64,000 nt of DNA, from contig JADJNY010000003.1 in assembly GCA_016714045.1 (NCBI GenBank), positions 310,001 through 374,000 on the forward strand, in the 5' to 3' direction. This document shows, piece by piece, positions 17,632 to 26,627 of this stretch (its first letter is position 1; each line of letters opens with the position of its first letter). The notes under the pieces are model-generated. The model did no database searches, had not been told where the DNA came from, and was given only the letters and a program-made list of their open reading frames with translations. Made by a program: the position numbers and the translations under genes. The DNA comes from Planctomycetota bacterium (lineage in GTDB: Bacteria > Planctomycetota > UBA1135 > GCA-002686595).

Positions 17632-19823
17632 ATGGACGCCACCGCGAGCCCCTCCGGAATCCAGGACACCCCGGGCCCGAACGGCCCGATGGAGAAGGTC
17701 CCGCACGACATGCTGATCCCGCACGGCCGGCCCGACTCCGAGCCGGCGCCCGAGGTACCGGCGCCGGATCTGCGCGATCCCGCGCTGTACCTGAACCGCG
17801 AGCTCTCGATCCTCGAGTTCAACGCGCGCGTCCTCGAGCAGGCGAAGGACCCGGCGACGCCGCTGCTCGAGCGGCTGCGCTTCCTGGGGATCTCGAGCAC
17901 GAACCTCGACGAGTTCTTCGAGATCCGCGTCGCGGGCCTCAAGCAGCAGGTCGCGTTCCGCGTCGCGCAGACGGGGCCGGACGGGCTCTCGGCCCACGAG
18001 ACGCTCGCGCGCATCGGCGGGATGGCACGCGAACTCGTCGCGGAGCAGTACAAGCTGCTCAACGACGTGCTCCTCCCCGCGCTCGACCAGCAGGGGATCC
18101 GCATCCTGAAGCGCGCGATGTGGAGCACCCGCAGCAGCGCTGGATCAAGCGCTACTTCGGGCAGGACGTGCTGCCCGTGCTGACGCCGATGGGGCTCGAC
18201 CCCGCGCACCCGTTCCCGCGCATCCTGAACAAGAGCCTCAACTTCGTCGTGTCGCTGGAAGGCGCCGACGCGTTCGGCCGATCGAGCGGCACGGCCGTGG
18301 TGCAGGTGCCGCGCTCGCTGCCGCGCCTGATCCAGCTGCCGAAGGACGTCGCGGGCGGACCGTACGATTTCGTCCTGCTGTCGTCGATCGTGCACGCGCA
18401 GGTCGGCGACCTGTTCCCCGGCATGCAGGTCCTGTCGTGCCACCAGTTCCGCGTCACCCGCAACAGCGACCTGTGGGTGGACGAGGAAGAGGTCGACGAC
18501 CTGCTCAAGGCGATCAAGGGCGAGCTCTCGTCGCGCAACTATGGCGACGCGGTGCGCCTCGAAGTCGCGGCGGACTGCAGCGACGAGACCGCGCAGTTCC
18601 TGCTCGACAAGTTCCACCTCGGGCCGAGCGATCTGTACCGCGTGAACGGTCCCGTCAACCTGCACCGCCTCGCCGCGATGCACGAGATGGTCGACCGCGC
18701 GGAGCTCAAGTACCCGGCGTTCGCGCCGCGCTATCCGAAGCGCTTCGAGCAGGAACCCGACCCGTTCCAGGTGATCCAGCAGGCCGACGTGCTGCTGCAC
18801 CACCCGTACGAGTCGTTCGCGCCGATCGTCGAGCTCGTGCGCCTCGCCGCGCAGGACCCGGACGTGCTCGCGATCAAGCAGACGCTCTACCGCAGCGGCA
18901 AGGACTCACCGCTCGTCGAGGCGCTGATCCAGGCCGCGCGCAACGGCAAGGAAGTGGCGGCCGTCGTCGAGCTGCGCGCGCGCTTCGACGAGGCGGCGAA
19001 CATCGACCTCGCGACGAAGCTGCAGGAGGCCGGCGCGAAGGTCGTGTACGGCGTCGTCGGCTACAAGGCGCACGCGAAGCTGCTCCTGATCGTGCGGCGC
19101 GAGAACGGACGCCTGAAGCACTACGTGCACCTCGGCACGGGCAACTACCACGCGGGGACGGCGCGCGCGTACACCGACTTCGGTCTGCTCACGTGCGACA
19201 AGGACATCGGCGAGGACGTGCACCGGCTGTTCCTCCAGCTGACGGGCCTCGGGCGCGTCGCGCGCTTGAAGAAACTGCGGCAGTCGCCGTTCACGCTGCA
19301 GCGCCAGCTGATCGCGCTGATCGACGACGAGGCCGAGAACGCGAAGAAGGGGAAGCCCGCGCGCATCGTCGCGAAGATGAACGCGCTCTCCGAGCCGCGC
19401 ATCATCCAGGCGCTCTACCGCGCGTCGCAGGCGGGTGTCTCGATCGACCTCGTCGTGCGCGGGATCTGCTGTCTGCGACCCGGCGTGCAGCGCGTCAGCG
19501 AGAACATCCGCGTGCGCTCCGTGATCGGGCGCTTCCTCGAGCACAGCCGCATCTTCCACTTCGAGGCGGGCGGGCAGAAGCTCGTGTTCCTCGCGAGCGC
19601 GGACTGGATGCAGCGCAACTTCTTCTCGCGCGTCGAGGTGCTCTTCCCGCTGCTCGACGACCGCGTGAAGGGGCGCGTGATCGCGGAGGGGCTCGAGGCG
19701 TACCTCGCGGACAACACGCAGGCGTGGCTGCTCGGCCCCGACGGGAAGTACCGCCGCGCGAAGCCCGGCAACCAGAAGCCGCGCACGGCGCAGCTCGAGT
19801 TGCTCGAGCGGTTCGCGCTCTAG
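17632..19823 (+). CDS. ppk1: Polyphosphate kinase PPK1, frameshifted
   Basis: Two frames together give a complete PPK1 of about 730 residues, which reversibly transfers the ATP gamma-phosphate to polyphosphate. The N domain is DPALYLNRELSILEFNARVLEQA and NLDEFFEIRVAGLKQQV. After the break come VLPVLTPMGLDPAHPFP, QADVLLHHPYESF, KQTLYRSGKDSPLVEALI, the catalytic histidine in GYKAHAKLLLIVRRE, and HLGTGNYHAGTARAYTDFGL. The first frame fails at about 18116-18120 and the second resumes at once; restoring one base gives normal spacing. Either a sequence error or a recent mutation is possible, since the rest is intact. The start at 17632 lacks a strong ribosome-binding site. It faces Ppx/GppA and adjoins the CHAD/SixA genes. 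Confidence 0.88.
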
Positions 19824-19911
19824 GCACGCGGCGGTCGTTCGCGTCCGTCGCGGCCGCGGTGCGCGCGCGCCGGCCCGTGCTCGTTCGCCGTTGACGCGCG
19901 GGTCGTCCGCC

Positions 19912-21411
19912 TCACCGCGTCTCGAGCACGATCCCCGCCTCGCGCCAGCGCTGCGTCTCCTCGTCGAGGTCCGCGCGCGACAGCGGGTTCGCGTCGAGCC
20001 AGCCTTCGGGGAACACGAGCAGCGCTTCGCCCCGGCGCAGCACGAGCCGCACGGCGGGCGGCGCGGACTGGCCGCGGCTCCGGTTCAGGAGCACCGCGAG
20101 CCGCAGCACGAGGCAGAGGCGCAGCGTGCCCTTCTGCAGGGCCGGGGGCAGCGCCGCGATGCGCGCGGCGGGGAGCTTGCGCCGGTGTCCGTCGATCAGG
20201 GCCGCGAGCACGAGCTGGTCGTCGCGCGAGAAGCCGCTCATGTCGCTGTGCTCGACCAGGTAGGCGCCGTGGTGGTGGTAGCCGCCGTGCGCGATCGAGA
20301 GCCCGACCTCGTGCAGCCGCGCGCCCCAGCCGAGGAACGTGCGCGGCGCCTCGCCCGCGAGGCCCCACTCGGCCTCGACCTGGTGCAGGAGCGCCAGCGC
20401 CGTGCGCTGCACGCGTCCCGCCTGGACGAGGTCGATCCGGTGGCGCTCGCTGAAGCTCTTGATCGTCCGGTCGCGCACGTCCTCGTGCCGGATGCGGCCG
20501 ACGAGGTCGTAGAGCAACCCTTCGCGCAAGGCGCCCTGCGACGTGCGCATCTCCTGGATCTCGAGCGCGTCGAAGATGGCCGACAGGATCGCGACGCCGC
20601 CCGCGATGACGGGCGCGCGTTCGGGGGCCAGCCCCGCGAGCTGAAGCCGTTCCACGCGCCCCAGGTCGACGAGCTCCTTGCGCAGCTTCTTCAGCCCGCG
20701 CGGCGTGATCCCGCGTTCGGACCACTGGTTCGCGCGCAGGATCGCCTCGATCGACAGGATCGTGCCGGAGCTCCCGATGCAGTCCTCCCACGCGAGCGCT
20801 TTCGTGTGCCGTTCGATCGCCGTGAGCTCGCGGCGCGCGGCGAGGACGGCTTTCTCCATCGCCTTCTCCCTGAGATCGCCCTCGGGGAAGAAACGCATCG
20901 TCCAGTTGACGCAGCCCATGTGCAGGCTGTCCGTGCGCAGCGTCTCGAAGCGTTCGCCGAGGATGATCTCCGTCGATCCGCCGCCGATGTCGACGACGAG
21001 GCGGCGTGACGCGTCGTCGGAGAGGTCGTGCGCGACGCCGAGGTAGATGATGCGGGCTTCCTCGGCGCCCGAGATGATCTCGATCGGGTGGCCGAGCGCG
21101 TCCTCGGCCTTCTGCAGGAACGCGCGCGCGTTCTTTGCTTGGCGCAGCGCGCTCGTGCCGACGGCGCGCACGCTGCCCTTCGGCATCGACCGCACGCGTT
21201 CGCCGAAGCGCGCGATGCAGTCGAGCGCGCGCTGCTCGACGTCGGGGCGCAGGTTCTTCTTCTCGTCGAGGCCGGCGGCGAGCGCCACGCGCTCGCGCAG
21301 GCGGTCGACGAGCGACAGCTCCTCGCGCACGAAGCGCGCGACCACCATGTGGAAGCTGTTCGAGCCCAGGTCGACGGCGGCGACGGTCTCGACGTTGTTG
21401 GGGGGGACCAC
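19912..21411 (-). CDS. ppx: Exopolyphosphatase / pppGpp phosphatase (Ppx/GppA)
   Basis: This 499-residue member of the ASKHA superfamily has the phosphate-1 loop AAVDLGSNSFHMVVA, GTSALRQAKNARAFL, EIISGAEEARIIYLGVA, the phosphate-2 loop VVDIGGGSTEIILGE and GCIGSSGT-type and GGVAIL segments. A C-terminal HD-type region follows (LHEVGLSIAHGGYHHHGAYL). It hydrolyses terminal phosphates of polyphosphate and possibly pppGpp. It converges on ppk1 with an 88-base gap, completing a synthesis/breakdown pair, and is probably the last gene of the operon beginning at 26517. Confidence 0.92.
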   Translation of the reverse strand: MVPPNNVETVAAVDLGSNSFHMVVARFVREELSLVDRLRERVALAAGLDEKKNLRPDVEQRALDCIARFGERVRSMPKGSVRAVGTSALRQAKNARAFLQKAEDALGHPIEIISGAEEARIIYLGVAHDLSDDASRRLVVDIGGGSTEIILGERFETLRTDSLHMGCVNWTMRFFPEGDLREKAMEKAVLAARRELTAIERHTKALAWEDCIGSSGTILSIEAILRANQWSERGITPRGLKKLRKELVDLGRVERLQLAGLAPERAPVIAGGVAILSAIFDALEIQEMRTSQGALREGLLYDLVGRIRHEDVRDRTIKSFSERHRIDLVQAGRVQRTALALLHQVEAEWGLAGEAPRTFLGWGARLHEVGLSIAHGGYHHHGAYLVEHSDMSGFSRDDQLVLAALIDGHRRKLPAARIAALPPALQKGTLRLCLVLRLAVLLNRSRGQSAPPAVRLVLRRGEALLVFPEGWLDANPLSRADLDEETQRWREAGIVLETR

Positions 21412-21470
21412 GGGGCCGTTCTACCGATCGCGGCCCCACCGCTCAATGCGCCCGCGAGCGGGAGTCCGCG

Positions 21471-22526
21471 TCAGCCGTCGTCGGGGAAGACCCACACCGC
21501 GCGCAGCGCCTCGACGACCTCCGCGCGGATCGCGACCGCGTCGAGGCGGCTCGGGGCGAGCGCCGCGGCGTGTTCCGCGAAGAACGGATGAAGACGGCCG
21601 CCGAACCAGAGCTCGGGCGAGGGCGAGTTCGAGGGTTGCGCGCGCCAGGCGAGCTCACCCTCGTCCGTCGTCCCCTCGAGCGCGTTCAGGCGCGCCGCGA
21701 GCGCCGCGAGGTCGGGGCGCGGCTGGGTCGTCCGCGTCACGAGCTCGAACCACGACGTCGTGTTCACGAGGAACCGCGCGGTCGTGCCGCGCGCCCCCGG
21801 ACCGAGCACGAGCACGCGGTCCGCCTCGGTCGAGCCGAACAGCGCGTGGCGCCCGGGGTCGAAGGCCGTGGTGCCCGCCGTGCTCGAGCGCCGGTCCATC
21901 GGCGCCGTCCACACGGCGAGGTCGAGGTGCACGAGGTCGTCGCGCGCCGCCGCCGCGAGGTCGCGCCGGTCGGCGAGGCAGCGCTCGAGCGGCGCCTTCC
22001 ACAGCTCGGCGAACGGCTCGAGCGCGCCGTCGAGGAGCTCGGGCAGGAGCCGCACGATCTCGTTCGTCGCGAGCTCGCGCCGCGCGCGGTCGTCGAGGCC
22101 CGCGAAGCGCGCGCGGAGCGGCGAGCGCTCGAGGTCGGCGAACCCGTTCACGACGCAGTCGATCGCGAACGCGCGCTCCGAGGGGAAACGGAACAAGTCG
22201 CCCGCGGCCGCGGCGTCGAGCAGCGCCCCCGCGCGGGCCAGCGCCGCCTCAGGGTGCGCGACCGCGAACAGCGCGCAGGCGCCGTCCGTGTCGTAGTGGT
22301 TGTTCGCGAGCGCGACGCAGCCCTGCGCGAGCTCCGCCTGACGCGCGCGCGGCAGCTTCGCGAAGGCGAGCGCGATCCCGGTCGAGAGGTCGTGCTTCAG
22401 CTCGCGCGGCGTCGTGTTGCCGGGCCAGTGCGAGAGGTTGAGGCCGGGCTGCGGCCAGGAACCGTCGACACTGATCACGCGCTCCGCGAGCGGTGCGTCG
22501 ACGATGCGGATCGGCAGCGTCGTCAT
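21471..22526 (-). CDS. Conserved hypothetical protein (DUF6687-like)
   Basis: This 351-residue soluble protein has no signal peptide. The N-terminal pattern (VISVDGSWPQPGLNLSHWPG, TPRELKHDLSTGIAL) followed by NNHYDTDGACALFAVAHPEA resembles the DUF6687 family, whose function is unknown. The NNHYDTDG element is histidine/aspartate-rich and could bind metal, but that is speculation. Its ATG overlaps the stop of the upstream TPR gene (ATGA), indicating coupling, and the ppx gene follows after 59 bases. Confidence 0.6.
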   Translation of the reverse strand: MTTLPIRIVDAPLAERVISVDGSWPQPGLNLSHWPGNTTPRELKHDLSTGIALAFAKLPRARQAELAQGCVALANNHYDTDGACALFAVAHPEAALARAGALLDAAAAGDLFRFPSERAFAIDCVVNGFADLERSPLRARFAGLDDRARRELATNEIVRLLPELLDGALEPFAELWKAPLERCLADRRDLAAAARDDLVHLDLAVWTAPMDRRSSTAGTTAFDPGRHALFGSTEADRVLVLGPGARGTTARFLVNTTSWFELVTRTTQPRPDLAALAARLNALEGTTDEGELAWRAQPSNSPSPELWFGGRLHPFFAEHAAALAPSRLDAVAIRAEVVEALRAVWVFPDDG

Positions 22527-24241
22527 CCGTTCGTCTTGATCCCGGCCTCGAGCTTCTTGAGGTTGTTGCCCGAGTCACGCAGCGCGACCTCGTACAGGTC
22601 CTTCTGCTCGGGCTTGAGCCCGCCCTTCTCGAGCAGCTCCTTCGCGCGCTGGTTCGAGCGCTGGTACATCACCTTCGCCTTGTCGAGGTCGCGGTCGAGG
22701 TAGTAGTGCAGCATGACCGCGGTGTCGTTCAGGATCGCGGGGTCGTCCTTCGCGAGGTCGAGCGCCTGCGAGTAGCAGCTGTAGGCCTTCTCCCAGAGCG
22801 CCATCGCCTGCTTCTTCTTCTCCTCGTCCTTGCTGCGGCCGAGCGGCTCGCCCGCGTCGCGGTAGAAGAGGCCCGCGTTGTTCCAGTAGCGCACGTCGTC
22901 GGGCTTCGCGGCAGCCTGCGCTTCGGAGAGCAGACCGGCGTCCAGGTTGCGCGGCGGGTTCTTCTCCGCGCAGAAGCCGACGAGCGCGTCGAGCATCGGC
23001 AGGTTGAACGCGAGGTTCTGCTGGATCGTCGCGGTCAGGTCGGCCGCGTTCAGCTTCTGGTGCTTCTGGATCGCCTCGACGGCGCCGCCCAGGTCCTGGC
23101 GGCTGAAGCGGCACACCGCGACGTAGAACCAGCTGTTCACGTAGCCCTCGAACTTCGCGACGGCGCGCGTGAACGCCTGTTCGGCGGGCTCGTACTGCTT
23201 CTGCTGCAGGCGCGACCAGCCGAGCCACCAGAGCAGCGTCGCGTCGGCCTGGTTCTCGGCGCCCCAGAGCTTCACGAGGTCCGCCTCCGCGACGTCGAGC
23301 GCGGCGAGCAGCTTCTCGGCGCCGAGCGAGGACAGGAGCTGCGGGTAGTTCGCGAGGGTCGGGTCGAGGCCGACGCCCTTGCCATACGCGGCGACCGCGG
23401 CGTCGACGTCCTTCTTCCACACGTGCACGTGGCCCAGGTCGATCGAGACGCGTGCGAGGAGGGCGCGCGACGCGGGATCGCTCTTGCCCTCGAGCTCCGT
23501 CGTCGCGAGCCCGAACGCGGCCTTCGCGGCGTTCCAGTGCTGCTCGGCGACGTCCTTCTTCGCTTCGTCGGCCTGGTCGCGCTGGAACTGCGCGAGCGCG
23601 AAGCGCCCGAGCTGGTACGCGGCGGCGGACTTGAGCGCGGGCGGCGCGACACGCGAGAACGTCTCGGCGGCCGCGCGCCCGTCGTCGAGCTTCTGCGACT
23701 CCCACGCGGCCCAGCACAGCATCGCGAGCGCGTCGGGGAAGCGCGCGGCGTCCTTCTTCGCGACGCCGGCGAGGAACTGGAACGCGTCCTCGATCTTCGT
23801 GCCCGTCATCGGGCCGGCTTGCCCGCTCTCGATCCCGCGCTTCGCGTCCGTCGCGAAGGCCATGCCGTAAAGGTAGTCGATCTCGACGCCCTGGTTCGTC
23901 TTCGCGAGCGCGTCGATCGCGTTGTAGGCGTCGTTGACGCGGCCTTGGTCCATCCACGCGCGCAGCACCCACATCCGCGTGCGCAGCGAGTCCTTCTCCT
24001 GCGCGGCGGCCTGATCGAACAGGACCTGCGCACCGGCGGCGTCGCCCGCGGCGAGCTTCTCGCGCCCCTTCAAGAGCAGCGCGTCGACGGTGTCCTGCGC
24101 CGCGGTCGCGGCGGCCGCGACCATCGCGCTCGGCGCGCGTTCGGCGCTCGGCGCGTTCGTGCTCGCGCGCGGCGTCGCGACGGCGTCCGTCGCGCAAGAA
24201 AGGAGAAGGGCGGGGACGAGGAAGGTGGGGGAGAGCTTCAT
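22523..24241 (-). CDS. TPR-repeat lipoprotein/secreted protein
   Basis: This 572-residue exported protein has a hydrophobic start ending in a lipobox-like LLLSCA. TPR-like helical pairs follow, most clearly TLLWWLGWSRLQQKQYEPAE, then WNNAGLFYRDAGE and YSQALDLAKDDPAILNDTAV. The phrase NDTAVMLHYYLDRDLDKAK also occurs, slightly changed, in the gene just upstream, so the two are paralogues. The likely role is protein-protein scaffolding in the envelope; the partner is unknown. It lies 19 bases downstream of the paralogue and overlaps the next gene by four bases. Confidence 0.75.
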   Translation of the reverse strand: MKLSPTFLVPALLLSCATDAVATPRASTNAPSAERAPSAMVAAAATAAQDTVDALLLKGREKLAAGDAAGAQVLFDQAAAQEKDSLRTRMWVLRAWMDQGRVNDAYNAIDALAKTNQGVEIDYLYGMAFATDAKRGIESGQAGPMTGTKIEDAFQFLAGVAKKDAARFPDALAMLCWAAWESQKLDDGRAAAETFSRVAPPALKSAAAYQLGRFALAQFQRDQADEAKKDVAEQHWNAAKAAFGLATTELEGKSDPASRALLARVSIDLGHVHVWKKDVDAAVAAYGKGVGLDPTLANYPQLLSSLGAEKLLAALDVAEADLVKLWGAENQADATLLWWLGWSRLQQKQYEPAEQAFTRAVAKFEGYVNSWFYVAVCRFSRQDLGGAVEAIQKHQKLNAADLTATIQQNLAFNLPMLDALVGFCAEKNPPRNLDAGLLSEAQAAAKPDDVRYWNNAGLFYRDAGEPLGRSKDEEKKKQAMALWEKAYSCYSQALDLAKDDPAILNDTAVMLHYYLDRDLDKAKVMYQRSNQRAKELLEKGGLKPEQKDLYEVALRDSGNNLKKLEAGIKTNG

Positions 24242-24260
24242 GTTCGGGCCTTGGCGCGCT

Positions 24261-26517
24261 CTAGCGCGCGCGCGCCGGGATCGGCGCGTCCCAGCGTTCG
24301 CCGGGTTGGATACGGGGGTCGCGGCCGCTCGCGAGGGCCGCCTTGCAACGTTCGAGGTAGCCGTCGGGGCCGCGCACTTCCTCGCGCGGATCAGGGCCGG
24401 TGACGAGGCACTGCTCGAGCCACGGGAGGGCCGCCTTCGGGTCGCCGTCGAACGTGAGCGCGATGACGCCGAGGTTCTGGTAGACGTCGCCGACGCCGGT
24501 CTCGAGCTCCTCGAGCTCGACGCGGCGGCGAGCGCGCTCTTCGGGCGCGAGGCCTTCTTCCGCGGCGCGCGCGCGCAGCGCGACGAGGCGTTCCTCGCCG
24601 AGCGCGCGCACGCGCTCGAGCAGCTCCTTCGCGCGCGCCAGGTCGCGCTGCAGGTAGTAGACGAGGATCAGCGCGGTGTCGTTCTGCACGCGCACGTCGT
24701 CCGGCGCGAGGCGCGCGGCCTCGACGTAGGCCGCGTAGCTCTGCTCCATGAGCTCCTTCGCGCGGCCGAGCATGCGGTTCGCCTCCTCGACGCGCGCGCG
24801 GTCGCTCGCCGCGAGCGCGTGCGCGCGATCGTGCAGCGCGACCGCCGTGTCGCGGTGGAAGAAGCCCGCGTTGTTGGCCCAGCGCGCTTCGTCGGGCTGC
24901 GCGCGGCGGAGGAACTCGTAGATGCGGCCCGCGCGCTCCAGGTCGTCGATCGCCTGCGGTCGCGCGACGTCGGCGCCGCGCTTCGCGAACGCCGCGCCGA
25001 CGAGGTCGAGGCCGAGCACGCCCGCGCCGAGCCGGCCCGGGAGCTCGGTCGCGACGGCGCCGGCGAAGAGGTCCTCCATCGCGAGGAACGCGGACTGCGC
25101 GGCCTCGAGCTCGCCCGCCGCGAGCGCGCACCAGCCGACGCCCGCGCGGCACAGCGCTTCGTGCTCGCGCGCGGGGCGGTCGTAGCCGGACTCCAGCGCG
25201 CGTGCGCGCGCGAAGCCGCGTTCGGCCTCCGCGAAGAGCGCGCGCGCGTCCTCGCCCGCGGCGTAGCGCTCGACCGCGTCCGCGAAGCGACCTTCCGCCG
25301 GGTACCACTGCGCGAGCGCGCACGCGGGTTCGGTCGCGGCGAGCCGTTCGAACGCGGCGATGCGCTCCGCGCGGCCCGCGCGCGCTTCGATCACGCGCGC
25401 GAGCGTCGCGCACAGGGCGCCGTCGCACGGGAGGAACTTCAGCCCGGTGCGCGCGACGCGCTCCGCGTCGGCGAAGGCCCCCGCCGCTTCGTGCACGCGC
25501 GCGAGCTCGTTCCACGTCCACGGATCGTCCGGGGCGCGGCTCGCGAGCGCTTCGAGCGCCGCGCGCGCCTCCAGGAAGTAGCCGCGCGACCAGGCCGTGC
25601 CCGGGTCGGCCGCCTGGGCTGCGTACCAGGCGTCGACGCTCGCCTCCGCGACGACGCGCTGCGCGGGGCCGGCGGTCGGGAGCACGACGGCCTTCGGCGC
25701 CTCGCCCGTGAGCCTCGCGACCTGCATCGCGTTGCGCGCGTACTCGAGCGCGTCGTCCCCGCGACCGAGCACGCGCGCGGCGCGGCTCGCGGCGAGCCAG
25801 GCCTCGGAGGACGCGCGCGACGTCGCGACGGCGAGGAAGTCCGAGAGCGCGAGGTCGCAGAGGTCGCGCTCGCCGCTCTCGCGGCCGACGCGCAGCGCCG
25901 CCTCGCCGCGCAGGAGGCGCGCGTCGGCGTCGGCCGGCCGGCCTTCGAGGAGACCGAGGCCGCGCTCCAGCACCGAAAGCGCCGCGCGCGCGTCGCCCGT
26001 CACGAGGAGCTGCCGTCCGTGCTCGATCTCGCCGCGCGCGACGAGCTCGGACAAGAGGTCGCGCGCTTCCTCGAAGCTGCCGCGCTCGATCGCGGCGTGC
26101 ATCCGGGCGCGGACGGCGGCGGTCGCCCCCGTCGGGTCGGTCGGGTCGGTCGCCTGCGCCGGGCCGCCGGCCGGATCCGCGGCGAGCCCGTCGAGCACGG
26201 CGCGCACGAGGTCGGCGCGGGTCGCGTCGGGGCCGAGGCTCGGGTACCACTCGGTGAGGCGATCCGGTGCCGCGGACGACGTCCGAGCCGCGCCGATCGC
26301 GCCCGCGCCGCTCTGCGCGAGCGGCGCGGCGGGCTCCGCGAACGGAGCGGGTGCGCCCGATCCCGCCGCGGGGGAGGCCCGGGGCGCTCCGCGGGTCGGC
26401 GGACGTCGCCGCGCGCGAGACCGCGCAGCTCACGAGCCCCGCGAGCACGGCGAGGGTCGCGAGCCCGGTCGGGGCGACGGGCGGCGGGCGCGGCGGGGGT
26501 CGTCGAGCGGGGAGCAT
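24261..26517 (-). CDS. TPR-repeat lipoprotein, paralogue of the next gene, probably frameshifted
   Basis: The long C-terminal frame (about 650 codons from GTG 26207) contains TPR-like helices and WANNAGFFHRDTAV and NDTALILVYYLQRDLARAK, both shared with the downstream paralogue. It has no good start: the frame is open further upstream and includes the family-like RLTEWYPSLGPDATRADLVR. A separate frame starting at ATG 26517 supplies a lipoprotein signal (LATLAVLAGLVSCAVSR). Removing one base near 26370-26385, where C/G runs occur, fuses them into about 751 residues. The frameshift is inferred, not proven; without it the gene would start at 26207. Confidence 0.65.
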
Positions 26518-26603
26518 GGCCGGGGCGCGGAGGGGCGGGATTCTACCCGCGGCGGAGGGCGACCCTAGGGGCGCTCGGGCGCGCGGTCACGAGTTCCCGG
26601 CGT

Positions 26604-26609
26604 TAGGCT
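26604..26609 (+). promoter_or_regulatory. Candidate -10 element TAGGCT
   Basis: It lies 18 bases before the ATG at 26628 and is one base off the TAGACT hexamer seen before other genes in the window. The transcript would have a very short leader. Confidence 0.25.
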
Positions 26610-26627
26610 CGGCGCACCGCGCCCCCG

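Noticed and set aside
18110..18125. Programmed frameshift in ppk1
   Set aside because: There is no slippery heptamer or downstream structure that I can support, and several unrelated genes show the same one-base problem. Error or mutation is simpler.
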